A stretch of 64,000 bases of DNA from Tolypeutes matacus (Eukaryota > Chordata > Mammalia > Cingulata > Chlamyphoridae). The stretch spans positions 5,309,089 through 5,373,088 of the forward strand of contig JAKSZT010004976.1 of assembly GCA_026826555.1 (NCBI GenBank), given 5' to 3'. A model generated the notes under the pieces. It saw only the letters and a list, made by a program, of their open reading frames with translations. It ran no database searches and had not been told where the DNA came from. Positions within the stretch are counted from its first letter, which is position 1, and every line of letters starts with the position of its first letter. Position numbers and translations under genes: made by a program. This document shows, in pieces, positions 1-11,178 of this stretch.

Positions 1-607
1 TACTTAACATGTGAGTTTAGAATTAGATTGTTCAACTTTGGCTTCCCTTCTGGCAAAGGAAAAAAAACAAACAAAAAAGCCACACACAAACAAAAACCAA
101 AAACAACCCAGGGGGGAAAAGAAAGCCATATATGATGCTGCAATCATTTCCCTGTGAAAACCATCTATGTAAGCAGGTACTGGCCATCACTCAATTTATC
201 AAGAGCAAGACAGGCAGCAACGCTGAGTCCTACTGTGGAGGTGACCTTCCGGTCTGCAAGGGAAGTCTAGGCAAGAGCCAATTCCTGGGCCATGTCTTCA
301 TGAGGACACTTGAACTTGCTTCTGTTTGCTCTGTGGTTGCACAGCGTGGCTTCAAGAACATTTAAGCCACAGGGGCTCAGTAAACATCCCAATGAAATGT
401 GAATTAATCATGTAATAAGTTCTTAATTGTTTATTAGTTTTCTTACAGATACATGTTTCAGAACTAAACACATACAGTTCACCTGCTGAGAAAGGCGGAG
501 AAGGCTTCTAAGTATTTCCTGTCTGTTGCCCCACCCACCCACAGCTCAGGGTCAATTGCTTTTCCTTTTGGAAACCATCTCTGAAACTCAAATGAAAGTC
601 CATGTGA

Positions 608-960
608 GGGAAGTGGATGTGGTTCAAGTGACTGGGCTCCCATCTACCATATGGGAGATCCCGGATTTGTTTCCTGGGGCCTCCTGGTGAAAGCGAGCTG
701 GCCCGCACGAACAGCTGGCACAATAAAGAGACAAAGAGGAGAGACAAAACAAACCAGGGAGCTGAGGTGTCTCAAGCGACTGGGTGCCTCTCTCCCATAT
801 CGGAGATCCCAGGATTGGTTTCGGGTGCTTCCTAAACAGAAGACGAGAAGAGAAGCAGACACAGAGAGCACACAGTGAATGGACACAGAGAGCAGACAGC
901 AAATACAAAACAACAGGGAGGGGGAGAATAAATAAATAAAATAAATCTTTAAAAAAAAAG
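608..960 (+). mobile_element. Long (two-head) armadillo DAS SINE, complete with target-site duplication
   Basis: tRNA-derived SINE. A first head (608-700) carries the family's conserved cloverleaf-like stretch, with CCATATGGGAGATCCC followed by a degenerate B box. A second, related head follows at about 759-830 after an AGAGACAAAG-type linker. The body is rich in CAGACACAGAGAGCA repeats and ends in AATAAATAAATAAAATAAATCTTT plus A9. An 11-bp direct repeat, AGTCCATGTGA, flanks it at 597-607 and 961-971, so both ends are set by L1-type integration. The B box is mutated, so the copy is probably transcriptionally weak. It encodes no protein; open frames on both strands here are by-products. Confidence 0.9.
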
Positions 961-1297
961 AGTCCATGTGACACTAATTCAAGATTGATTTTTATTACAC
1001 ACAATTCTTTGGGCCAACATTTCTTTCTCTGGGTTACAACTAATATGTAAAGCTAAGGCACAGCCTTGGAGTGCTGGATGAAACCAACTTGTTTAGCTCC
1101 TATCAAAAAATGAGAGAAAAATAAAAACCTAATACACTTTTGAAAGCACAAGACATGGAAGCACTAAAGATACAGGCCATGGGATATAGACACCAAACTG
1201 CATCAAACATGTGCAATATCAGACTGCCTAATTTTCTTTGAGAGTTTCTATCTTGTAAAGCAGAGATTAGCAAACTTTTACTGTAAAGAGTTAGATA

Positions 1298-1678
1298 GGG
1301 GAAGTGGTTGTGGCTCAAGCAGTTGGGTGCCTTCCTACCACATGGGAGGTTCTGGGTTCAGTTCCCGGTGCCTCCTAAAGAAGACAAGCAAGACAGCGAG
1401 CTGACACGACAGGTTGGCGCAACGAGCTGACACAAGATGATGCAACGAGATGACGCAACGAGGAAACACAATGAGAGACAAAACAAGCAGGAGCAGAGGT
1501 GGCTTAAGCCATTGGGCACCTCCCTCCCACATGAAAGGTCCTGGGTTCAGGTCCCAGTGCCTCCTAAAAAGAAGACAAGCACACAAAGAACAGACACAGA
1601 GAGCAGACAGCGAGCATCAACAATGGGGGGGGAGCAGATAAATTAAAAAAGGAAAATCTTAAAAAAAAAAAAAAAAAA
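1298..1678 (+). mobile_element. Long (two-head) armadillo DAS SINE
   Basis: Same architecture as the element at 608-960. The first head starts GGGGAAGTGGTTGTGGCTCAAGC, with B-box-like GGGTTCAGTTCC at about 1353. A linker of repeated (GACGCAACGA)-type units at 1407-1460 precedes a second head at about 1498-1565, a CAGACACAGAGAGCAGACAGC body, a G8 run near 1626 and a long A-tail. Imperfect flanking repeats (AAAGAGTTAGATA at 1286 and AAAGAGATAGTATA at 1674) look like a decayed target-site duplication. The linker copy number differs from the first element, so the linker is a variable region of the family. Confidence 0.88.
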
Positions 1679-1699
1679 GAGATAGTATATATATTAAAT

Positions 1700-4690
1700 T
1701 TTGTGGGCCAGTTTCCGTCCAAACAATGCAACTCTGCCATTATAGCACAAAAGCAGCTATGGACGATATGTAAACTAATGGATGTGGTTATACGCTAAGC
1801 TTTTTTAAAATAGATAATTCAATTTGAATTTCATATCTTTCATGTGTGAGGAATCATTATTCTTCTTTGCATTTTATTTCTTGAACATCTAAAAATGTAA
1901 AAACCATCCTTACTCTTGGGCTCAACAAAAACCAGGAGCAGCTGGATTTGACCCTTGGGCTTCATGGTGCCACCCTTGTTGTAAAGCCTTGCCACTGATG
2001 CACGATGGGCCTGCAGCAAACCCAAGAAACTGTTCCCTGCATAGTCTTTCTCCAGTAACTCTCTGAACCCAAGTAGCAGACTTGGATTTCTTCCCTTGAA
2101 GTTTACAATTAGACAGGAGGTCCTACTTCAAACTAAACCATTTTAAGGGAGGATAACACAGACAACTGACTGGGTAAATTAAATGCAACCACATTCTGTG
2201 GCTCTTATCACAGTGAGGCAATTACATCGCAGAATTTCCAGTTATGTTTGGTAGTATTTTTCTTAACTGTACAGTGAACACCTGTACCCAACCAGAGAGA
2301 AGCTCAATTGTTAACATATAGGTTTTATCACATATCTCCTATCAAGTCATCTTTTTTGAGGTTTTTTGGCAACTGCCTATAAGTTCCCCTGCTATTTATA
2401 AACCAGATTAAGAAAATTCTTATCAAAGTCACTTTTGTTCTCATCCTTGTTAAACTTAAGAAATTTTAAGGTTGACCAGGACCTTAATAGAGTAGGTTTT
2501 ATTCTAAGAGCAGCACCTGGCAGCATGAGCACCCTGTGTATGTCATCGTGATGACACAGCAGAGTAACAAGAATAGTAAAAATTAGAAACACCAACTAAC
2601 AGCCCACTTTATATGAGAAAAGGCTAATGCTGCTAGAAATAGCCTCTTGTGAGCTGTGCTCAGGTAGTAACTAATTGCTGAATTTTGTTAATCAAGATGG
2701 CATGGAACATTCATGAAGATCTCTTTATAAACAATCAAAAGCCAAGTAAATACAAAACGAGATGGTAAGGAGTACTGCAAATATTAAGTTCTGGTTTGTG
2801 GAGCCAGCAAATAGAGACAAAAATGAGACTCGGAAAACCTAAAGCTAAGAACCCCATTATTAAATGATAGCAGAAACTCTATGTATTATCAATCCAGTGC
2901 CTTCACTGTAAGGGTGGTGGAGCCCAGAGAGGTTGTGGGCAGGGCCACAGACAGGGCCAGTGGGTGGTAGGGCAGGGTGGCATGAAATGCTTCTCCCAGT
3001 ACACTGACTTATGAAATGCACACACTGCAAACATCTGTCTCCCAGGGCCTTCTGAGAAGTGAGAAAAGGCAGGGCTGGGTGCTGCTCAGAGTGTTGGGGG
3101 AACAGATGGTGGTGGGAGGGCGGGCTGGTGGGGGCGGTAGTGTGTGGGCCATGCCCCACTCCAGAGGAGCCCTTGAAGGATCTGCAGCAGCAGAGGCAAA
3201 AGAGTTGGGATGGGGTGACAGATCCTCATGGCTGGCCCTGTGCGGAGGGTGAATTTGGAAAAGAACAGACCTAGGGGATGTCCTTCATGTTAATAAAACG
3301 TTGACTCAACTTCATGATCAAATAAATTTTTTAAAAGAAAATATACCCACAGCCCCTTAAACATTTCCAAGTTGTTGTAACTCTGCAGCCACATCAGTGG
3401 AGTTTGGCCAGGACCCTGAGGGTCGTGCCACAAAGTTTAGGCTGTTGGGGACAAGGACGAAGGGCTCCTGGTGAGAAGTGTACTTCCAGATCTAAGGTCT
3501 TGTTATAAGCCTGAAAATAACTAACTTGTAAGAAGCTGTGGTCTCTAGACTCTAAATTCTATAATTTTTAATGATCTTGACTGTCAGCTGAAATAAGCAT
3601 TAAAATTTCTCAAACAGCATCTTTGACTAGAAATTTACTCAAAAAGGACATGTTTCTGAGAAATAAAAGGCAAGAAAATAGGCCATAAGGGAAAAAAAAT
3701 CCCAAATGAGTGTGCCAAAAAATCTCTGAAAATACTAATTTTAATTTTTAAAGGCAAACCAGGCTGAGACAGTTTTAATTTGACAAAGTCTGAGCGCCCC
3801 CTGATGGTTAACTAGAGCTCCTACAAGCAGATGCCATTTTTAGCTGCATGAGAGCAACTTGTTCAAATAATCAAGCAATTATTCTTTCATGCTCTGTAGA
3901 GAAAAAACTAAGTATGCAGGCTTATGATAAGAAACATGTGGAATATTTAGGAAGCTGCTAATTTAGCAGAATTTAAAGAGAATGCAGATTTGCTAAGCCA
4001 GAGACAGAGATAGGTGCTTTAATATGAGGATCTAGAAGGACTTACGGGAACAATTCATTTTTATTTCACTGGACTGTTAGCTCCTTATGATCTATTACTC
4101 TGAGGAAAACTGGCCCAGCGACTGGGAAAGAAAAAACTATGCCACGGTCCCTACCAGAGCATCGGTTGCAGGCTGGCACCCCCCGCTGGCTGCTCCCACG
4201 GCTGAAGGGCTGGCAGGGAATACCACCCACGGTGGGTGGCCGGGGGCGGCCAGAGTGCTGGGGCTGGGTGACTTCTGCTACCTTTCCCCAAGGCAAATTA
4301 TGTTGTGAGCTCGCATCCTTTCTTTACCTTTGGTAAAATGTTATCTTGATCCAACCAGTAAGCAGAAGTCACATGGCAAGCTGTTAAAATACACTCTCTA
4401 TTAAATAAATGGATCCGGGAGAGAGAAAACCACTTCCTCGGGAAGGTAAAGCGAGACAATGTTTGCAGAGAGAGGAAGCTCTGGCATGCACCCCTGAACA
4501 AAAGGGAACAAGTGGTCTTTACTTGGAGAAAGGGTTCCTATTAGGACTCACTCCTTCGTACATTATGCCTTTCATCCCCACTCAACCACAAAATGATTTT
4601 GCTGAAGCAAATACAATGGTAGAAAAAGATTTACACTGAAAGAATCTTTAATAATAAACTGTTGCCGATCTGCCTACTTGCCCGTGATTT
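1700..4690. other. Unique, probably intronic DNA with no gene recognised
   Basis: No recognisable repeat family, RNA gene or convincing exon was found here. Sub-regions at 2930-3250 and 4150-4280 are clearly GC-richer than their AT-rich surroundings, but their frames look non-coding. A splice-like minus-strand segment at 4315-4368 (donor-like sequence after ACCAAAG, acceptor-like ATTTTAACAG) is open in one frame, but its phase does not continue from the nearest candidate exon at 7231-7327 unless it is terminal. Confidence 0.5.
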
Positions 4691-5215
4691 ATAATACAAT
4701 AAACATCGGATTCTATTACGGCTCATGCACTGAAGCCGTTGCTCTGTAAAACGGGATATGAAAGCACGCGGACCCCACCACCATCACAATGAAATGAGCA
4801 TGTATAAATGTGCTAAGAGTATCTCTTTGCATCTTTTATAGTTTGTGTGTATTAATCTGTATCGCTTATTAAGAAAGTCATTGCTATGCAAAGCAGCACC
4901 CAATCCCTTTCTCTGGCTTTTCAACAGAGTGCACTGTTTAGCCAATAGGACGGACCCTCTGGCCCTCATTCTGCATTCATCACAGGCAACATTTGCACAA
5001 TGTATCTCTCAAAGGCGGCTGAAAAGAAGGCCTTAATACTCATGTAAACAACTGCAAACCAATTACTTAATGAATCAGGCCCACACATAATGAGGTGCAG
5101 ACAAAGAGCTATAAATGCATTTTTGCACCCAAGCCACTGCTTTAAAGTAAAATCCCTCAGCTGTAGTTTGGGCTTAACTAGCACATCATAATTATTGTCT
5201 CTAGGACATCAGAGG
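4690..5215. promoter_or_regulatory. Candidate conserved non-coding element (enhancer-like)
   Basis: A compact block of unique sequence, free of repeats and simple sequence, and different in texture from its flanks. It contains an octamer-like ATGCAAAG (about 4886), CCAAT on the top strand (GCCAATAGG, about 4940), several TAAT homeodomain cores and TATAAATGCAT (about 5110). It ends at a poly-T tract at 5221. It shows no splice-bounded reading frame. Calling it regulatory is inference from texture and motif density only. Cross-species alignment is needed, and it could simply be unconstrained intron. Confidence 0.3.
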
Positions 5216-5220
5216 AAGCC

Positions 5221-5265
5221 TTTTTTTTTTTTTTAATTTTTTTTTTTTAATTTTTTTTTTTTAGG
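5221..5265. repeat. Interrupted poly-T tract
   Basis: Three runs of 10-14 T separated by AA. No SINE or L1 body is attached on the T-rich side that I can recognise, so this is either simple sequence or the tail of an element too decayed to name. Confidence 0.8.
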
Positions 5266-7230
5266 TCCAGCAGGGTCTTTTTTTTGAGGTTGCTCATCAG
5301 CTCACTGACAAAATAGAGCAAAGAAGAATTTTTAAAAGTGCTATAGCAGCACTGCACTGTTATGTTTATTCTCAAGTACTGGGTTTCGAGACCACTTGTA
5401 AAAGCAATAAAGCACAAGGAGTGACTGCAGTAAGTGGGATCCTTAAATGTAAGCCTCTAAGAAATTTCAGCGAATCCAGGCACAAACAGCAAAACCGCAG
5501 CTCTCCAGAGCCCAGGGTGGCGAATTAACAATACCAAACCTAGCCCGAGAACCAAACCAAGACATACACCACACCAGACCCACCCGCTCAGCATCTGGAC
5601 CTTTTCTCATCCCTAGATTATTATCAAGCATCTAGAACCAAGGGTTTCGTGAAGACTTTTTTTTTTTTAAGGGGGTGTTGAAATTACTTGTGTTTAAGAA
5701 ATTAATTTCATTAAAGAACAAAAGTAATAATAAAAGGCCCTTCCTTAAATGGAAGTGGGAAAAATGTTTAAGTAGTGAAATACAGACACAGTTTCAATGA
5801 ACAGCCTGAGAATATGTTCTACAAGATCCAATTGCTTTCTGAATGTATTTAAAAATTGCCCAAAGAACATGTATAAAGAAAAGGTTAAGAAGAATTGGAT
5901 TTCTTAATGCCTCTAAAATATAATGGAAATGGAAGACTTCTAACAATCTTTGGGATACTTTATTAAGCCAAATGATAACATTAAGTCTTAAGAAGCATCT
6001 GTGGAATTGACTGTCTTAAAATTTCTTTTAGAAGACCTAGGACTTGAATTTGATTTAATATAACCATAAAAATATAATACTTTAAAATTCTTCCTGTCCC
6101 ATAATTCATTATCTCCCACTTCCTTTGAAAATATGGATGAAAACCCAGTTTTTAAAGATAATTTCTGATAATTAAATGAGTACTCCCTAAAAATTGAAGT
6201 GGTTGGGCAAGAATTAATTTTAAAAAATCAATCTCATTTTAATGTACTTCCAGGTCTTAAAAAGTATTGCAATCTTTCTACAAAATATAAATGAAAATAG
6301 CATTTTTCATTTAAAAAATATTACACTTCTAGATTAAATTGTTTTATCTTGTCGGGCATTATTTGTGACATTAGAAATGTAACATTCCTATTTTAAAATT
6401 TCATCCAAGGTAAGTAATTAATTCCAAGGCAACAAAATCATCATAAGGACACTTTTCTAATAAGAAATACTATCACGAAAGGAAACTTGTTGTGGTGTTT
6501 AGATGATATTTAGCCCAAAGCAAAAAGGCAGGTATTTCATCAGACAATTGCTTTTATTTCCATCTTTAAATTCTTTCTAAGGGACTTGATGCCACTGTAT
6601 GATTAGTACTTGATATTGATGACAAATTCAACACACGGCTCACTTACCATTACTCAAAAAGCTTACAAGAAGTCCTACAGTTTAACAAAGATAAATTTTG
6701 TTCTTGAGGGAAAAGCACATTCTTTAATGTGTTCAATCTGAAAGCAAGGGTGGATCAAAAAAAGAAAGAATTATCTACTAAATCCTTGTTAAAAAAAAAA
6801 AAAGAGGAATACAAAAATGAATATCCAGCAATTGCTAGCTTATATACCAGCCGTTTCAGAAAGAAGAAATATACCACGATATTTCTTTTAAGGCTTGATG
6901 TTTTCTCTCTGCCCTTATCCTGACAACTTCCATTGTGTGGTCTCTAAGCAGTCCTGCTGCGAGCAGCTGTAGACGCTAATTTGTGGTTCACTGAGGTGTC
7001 AATTGAGTCTTAAACCAAGGAAACAACAGCTGCAAAACAATACTTGGCTCTGGTACAAATATTTTCAAAGGTAGACCAAAGTTTCAACTGTTATTTTAGA
7101 TAAACAAAAACCCAAACTATAGCCCTCCATCAAGTCACACAACAGATAATATGTAGCCAGAGTTTTAGTTCATTGCGTAGTGACACTTCTCATCTTGTTG
7201 CCCCCATTCAAAAGGCTTGCACGACTTTAC
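5266..7230. other. AT-rich unique DNA; possible terminal exon at 6648-6674
   Basis: AT-rich intron-like sequence with short A and T runs and no repeat that I recognise. One minus-strand segment is worth recording. A TAG acceptor with a moderate pyrimidine tract lies near 6675. Entered from the exon at 7231-7327 (which ends in phase 2), the next nucleotides read eight codons to a stop, and AATAAA lies about 100 nt further on (near 6553-6558 on the complement). A strong donor-like site (ATG then GTAAGTGAG) also follows, so the segment could equally be an accidental or internal exon. Confidence 0.3.
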
Positions 7231-7327
7231 CTTGACAAAGGGCTTCCTTCGCTAGATGAAAAACTCGCTTCCGGAGCAATTTTCTTAGCTGTCTTTGTCT
7301 TGAATGTACCGCAGCCAATATTCAAAC
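7231..7327 (-). CDS. Candidate internal coding exon of an unidentified minus-strand gene
   Basis: Seen on the complement: an acceptor with a good pyrimidine tract ending TGCTTATCGCAG, 97 nt of exon, then a donor CAAG|GTAAAGT. Only one of three frames is open. It starts with two nucleotides completing a codon (entry phase 1) and ends with two extra (phase 2). The peptide begins LNIGCGTFKTKTAKKIAPE and continues into a Ser-rich stretch (SFSSSEGSPLS). The entry phase matches the exit phase of the exon at 9991-10095. It looks like a basic, Ser-rich linker rather than a folded domain. I do not recognise the protein. An alternative is a chance open segment between cryptic splice sites. Confidence 0.45.
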
Positions 7328-8820
7328 CTGCGATAAGCACAGACATGGAGAGTGAGCTGCCACGTAGCAACGAGACGCCATGAAGGAAGACACGGCCTCA
7401 CAATAACTTTGGTCAAACCAATGTTAACAGAGGGAAGACGCTGTTCAAGCCACAGAAGGCAAGGGAGCTTCTGAGGCAAGGCTACATGTTGGTAGACTAC
7501 TGAAAGGAATTACAGCGGGTGGATGTTCCTGTGATACTGAAACTGAAGCCACAGAAAGTAAAGTAAAACCACCCAAAGAGCTCTATTGTAAATACCATGC
7601 GGGTCTCTGCTACGGCATGAGCACTGGGTCATCACTTTGGTATAAAATACTGGCAGTGATGGATCACCAGGGTAACAGGTGCTGGGAACCAGATCTCAGA
7701 CATGATTGACACCTGGGCGACAGCTACCAAACCCACCCACCCTTAAGCCCCTCTGCCAAGTCCTCTATTTTTCCATCATGCCGAGGCAGCTGAATCCCAC
7801 TGAAAACCATCAAGGCCACTCTAACCAGTCTGGAAAGGTCGGTGAGAAGGATACACAATTTGCTTCTTTCCCTGGAGCTGAGGGCTGTCCTCATGATGCT
7901 CCCAGCCTGCCAGGGAATCCCTGACCTCCGCCTCCTCTGAATCCTCAGCCTTGGGCATTTCTGTTCTAGTTTTGGTACTCAAGTGGCAGGTGCCTGAGTC
8001 CATGACTAGAGAGTGCATGGGCATCTTTGCAGAAGGCATTTGATGAATTTCACCTATAACCTGCTTGCCAGCAGGTAACCTCTGCAGCAAAGTGATTCTC
8101 TTAACAATGTGCCCGTGTTCGATGGAAGAGGGTCTCCAAGTGCTTAACAGGACAACCTGGTCTTTTCAGAGTGAAAACAAAAGCACAAGGTTTAAGTGGC
8201 TTTCCTTAGCTACAGGTCCACAGACTGAGACCCGAGACATGGGATGCAGAAAGTAACTGAAAAATGCATTCCAACAGCCAGATTTGAGGGTGGGATCCTG
8301 AGTACTGGGCACACGTCCCCACCAATGCCTGGGACAGTGCTGTGAAGTTTAATCTGAGGATGTGCTTCCATTTCCCTCTGTTCTCCCAGCCTGTTTTCTG
8401 CTTCTCTTTGCAGCTCAGAAGTACCTCGGAGCAGAGTAAGAGTGGGGGTGAAAAAGTAATGTGTGCCCACATTCGAGGCAGTATCTAAACTCCAATAACA
8501 GCACTATCAGAAGCATTTCTATGATTCTAACGTGGGAAAATACAGTATCTTGCAAAGCAGAGAGTGATTGTGAGTGTGGAGTGAGGGAAAGAATCTAGGG
8601 TGTGCTTGACTACCTATCTCTAAGCTGTGACTTCACTTATGGACAGATTGATAAGCAAATATGTTAATTATTAGTATACTAATAGTACCATAACTTTTGA
8701 GGCACAATCTAAGAGAGTACAACTTATGTCAAATTTACTCATCCTTGAACCTGTCCAAATAACTATCCAAAATATTCTCACCAAAACCAGATTTGTGGAG
8801 TTGCCTTCCAAACTGTGTGT
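7328..8820. other. Unique intron-like DNA, nothing further identified
   Basis: The first 50 bases hold the pyrimidine-rich acceptor region (on the complement) of the exon at 7231-7327. The rest has modest GC content and several unrelated open frames of 60-90 codons on both strands, with no splice context, homology or repeat identity that I can support. Confidence 0.45.
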
Positions 8821-8824
8821 GTCT

Positions 8825-8932
8825 ACTAACCAGCTGCAGTGTTTCAGGCAAGGCATTACTCTCTTGGGACCTCATTTGTAAAATGAATTGGATAAAGACT
8901 TTCTAAGTTTCTCTAGGTTCTAATTCTGTGAC
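8825..8932 (+). repeat. MIR-type SINE fragment
   Basis: Matches the mammalian MIR core and 3' part: a stretch reading as degenerate 'caagtcacttaacctcttgggcct', then CTCATTTGTAAAATGAATTGGAT, then a tail resembling 'tctctaggttctaattctgtg'. Ancient and about 25-30% diverged by eye. Confidence 0.65.
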
Positions 8933-9084
8933 TCAAATGTGAAGAAAGTGATGAAATGCAAATGGTTAAGGTTTTATCAGTGTTATGTCTTTCCAGAAGA
9001 GATGATGAACTCCATTAGGGCAGAGGGCCTGTTCTATACCTCAACAAACTATAATGCCTTACATCCACAGAGTTCAAGTAACAA

Positions 9085-9190
9085 CCACCTCAAGCACCAA
9101 CCCTCCCTGGGGCTTCTGACTGCCAGGTCCTGTGCTGGGCACTTCACCTGCAGTGGCTTACTGAATCCTCAAAATAACCCAAATAACTGA
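9085..9190 (-). repeat. MIR-type SINE fragment, antisense
   Basis: Reads as the complement of MIR: TGCCAGGTCCTGTGCTGGGCAC followed by a degenerate 'ctgaatcctcaaaataaccc' segment, the classic antisense MIR order. Immediately upstream (9003-9055) a short piece resembles the L2 3' end (AACTCCATTAGGGCAGAGG), but that is too short to annotate alone. Confidence 0.5.
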
Positions 9191-9990
9191 ATTCTGTAGC
9201 AACTAACACAAGTATTATCTGGGAAATAGCTCTCCAAAGACGGGAAGCTAAGTCCAATGCACCATGAGTATGTCCTTTAAATAAATGTCTGTCTGAAGAA
9301 GACATCTTTGAGACAATTAGGAAATCTGAATATGGATTGGGCATTATGTGATATTTAAAAAGCAGTGTTAATTCTGATAGGTGAAATGATGCCACAGTGG
9401 TTATATAAAAACAAGAAAGTTATCAAAATTGCATTTACTCCATTTACTTCACAAAGAGGGTTGAGGTGATTCAGGCTTAATAACAAAATGAAAACCATGG
9501 AAAATAATAAAAATACAGTAATAAAGTTAAATAAAACAAGGAAAACGATAATTGAAACAAAAATTCTAGATTGAAGAAACTACATTTAAGCTTAAAATTT
9601 AGCTTTCTTGGGATTGATGGTCTTTCCATTTAAAGAACAAAAAAAATCCTCCAACATTCTAGTAAGGGTAGAGGGCCCAGCATGGTGCTCCCCATTTGAT
9701 GAATAAGAAACTGGGGGACGTGGGAAGAGGAGACTGGGGTGTCTGCTATGGTACTTAAGGACAAGCCACTATTGTGGCATGCCAGGTGGGATTAAGCTGT
9801 TTGTATGGGCTGCCTGCCACGCCTGGCACCAGCAACCACCTAGTGGGGAGGCTCTTTCACACCCTGTTCGTGAAGTATGAGAACGTGCTCACTCATTCTG
9901 ACAGGGGCAGATCATTACAAAGCAAACTCTAGAACCATTCGAAGAATGACCTCCCTTCCACTGACCTGGGCTGCCTCTGCCCTTATTTAC

Positions 9991-10095
9991 CTGACAATTG
10001 TGATGTAGAAATATCCGCCTTCGGAAATCTGTCTTCAGTTTGATTTGCATTGTCCTGAAGGGTAGACTGTTTCAGCAACTGGTAGGCTTTTGTTT
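9991..10095 (-). CDS. Candidate internal coding exon of an unidentified minus-strand gene
   Basis: On the complement, an excellent acceptor (CTTTTTTTCCTCTATAG) precedes 105 nt of exon and a good donor, TCAG|GTAAATAAG. Two frames are closed by stops. The third is open, enters in phase 1 and leaves in phase 1, so skipping or inclusion keeps the frame. The peptide starts TKAYQLLKQSTLQDN and continues through an acidic/Ser-Thr segment ending ADISTSQLS. Its phases match the exit of 22659-22724 and the entry of 7231-7327. It has no domain that I recognise, and the composition suggests a disordered linker with one short amphipathic helix (AYQLLKQ). Confidence 0.5.
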
Positions 10096-10414
10096 CTATA
10101 GAGGAAAAAAAGGCACAGAAACACTGATTTTCTACTGCCAGAGAGAAGTTTCTTAAATCCTTCCTCTACTAGGTTAAGACATTTCAAATGCATGCAAATT
10201 ATTTTGTTTTTTGAACTGTCAAATGTTAGATATTGTGAAAACAAACAAACAAAACCAATTCAGTTGAACCCAGGCTTCAAGACTCAGAGACAAGTTGTAT
10301 AAGTTTGAGGTAGCCAAATTCTAGTCTATCTTGAATGGGTCTTTGGATAGGTTCAACATTGCAATGACTGCTGCCCTTGCAGAAGCAACTACAAAAATGA
10401 ATTAGAAAAGGTAG

Positions 10415-10940
10415 CGGGAAACGGATGTGGCTCAAGCAATTGGGCACCCGTCTACCATATAGGAGGTCCAGAGTTTGATTCCTAGGGCCTCCTGGTGAAA
10501 GGCAAGCTGGCCCATGTGGCAAGCTGGCCCAAGCAGAAAGCTGGCCCACATGGAATGCTGGCCTGCGCAGGAGTGCTGGCCCACACGGAGTGCTGGCCTG
10601 CACGGAGAGCTGGTGCAGCAAGATGACGCAACAAAAAGAGACACAGAAGAGAGACAATAAGAGATGCAGCAGACCAGGGAGCTGAGGTGGAGCAAGAGAT
10701 TGAGTGCCTCTCTCCTACTCCAGAAGATCATGAGATTGGTTCCCGGTGCTGCCTAAAGAGAAGATAAGCAGACACAGAACACAAAGAGAATAGACAGCGA
10801 GCGCAAAACAAGGGGATGGGGTGGGGGGACACAGAGAGTTGCCCAGTGAATGGACACAGAAACAGCAAAAACTGAGTGTGTGGGGGGATAAATGGATAAA
10901 AGTAAATAAATAAATAAATAAATAAATAAATCCTTAAAAA
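10415..10940 (+). mobile_element. Long armadillo DAS SINE with internal tandem expansion
   Basis: First head at about 10415-10500 (CGGATGTGGCTCAAGC, CCATATAGGAGGTCC, CCTCCTGGTGAAAGG). A 17-bp tandem array follows (see 10504-10615), then a GACGCAACAAAAAGAGAC linker, a second head at about 10680-10755, a CAGACACAGA/ACAGCGAGCGC body, and a tail of (AAAT)n from about 10903 to 10931 ending ATCCTTAAAAAAAA. At over 500 bp it is the longest copy in the window. It abuts an L1 tail at about 10945 with no clear target-site duplication between them. Confidence 0.88.
10504..10615 (+). repeat. 17-bp tandem array inside a SINE
   Basis: Seven GCTGG-anchored units with a spacing of 17 bp (one of 18). The unit is close to AAGCTGGCCCACACGGA, with alternating GCCCACAC/GCCTGCGC variants. 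The unit corresponds to a single AAGCTGGCCC-type segment present once in the other DAS copies (for example around 690), so it is a local amplification of native SINE sequence. GC content is much higher than in the flanks. Confidence 0.9.
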
Positions 10941-10944
10941 AAAT

Positions 10945-11178
10945 GTATAGGGTAGGAAGATATGGACTATAGTTAGTAGTAAAACTTTGAAGATGCTCTT
11001 TCATGATTTGTTAACAAATGTTTCACAACAATGCAGGGTGTTTGGGGGGAGGGTGATGTGTGGGAGCCCTGTATAATGTTATGCATGTTTGTTTTGTAAG
11101 ATCATGATGTTTACTGAACACTTATAGTTTATGTATGTTCATGTATGAATACTTCAATAAATTGTTTTTTAAAAAAAA
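10945..11178 (+). mobile_element. 5'-truncated L1, 3'-UTR and tail only
   Basis: Matches, in order, the last 180 bases of the longer L1 ending at 37296: 'ctatagttagtagtaa', 'gatgctctttcatga', 'caaatgtttcacaacaatg', a G-rich step, 'gggagccctgtataatgttatgca', then a poly-A tail at 11170-11178. It therefore belongs to the same xenarthran L1 3'-UTR subfamily. It starts immediately after a DAS SINE, which may have inserted into it or been joined to it during reverse transcription. Confidence 0.75.

Noticed and set aside
624..1004. 126-codon minus-strand frame
   Set aside because: Antisense of the DAS SINE at 608-960.
4315..4368. Splice-bounded minus-strand segment open in one frame
   Set aside because: Its open frame needs entry phase 1 while the nearest candidate exon leaves in phase 2; it would fit only as a stop-containing terminal exon.
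10504..10615. CRISPR-like regularly spaced repeats
   Set aside because: Units are contiguous with no spacers, inside a SINE in mammalian DNA.
10277..10731. 126- and 99-codon minus-strand frames
   Set aside because: Antisense of a DAS SINE, with repetitive peptide from the 17-bp array.
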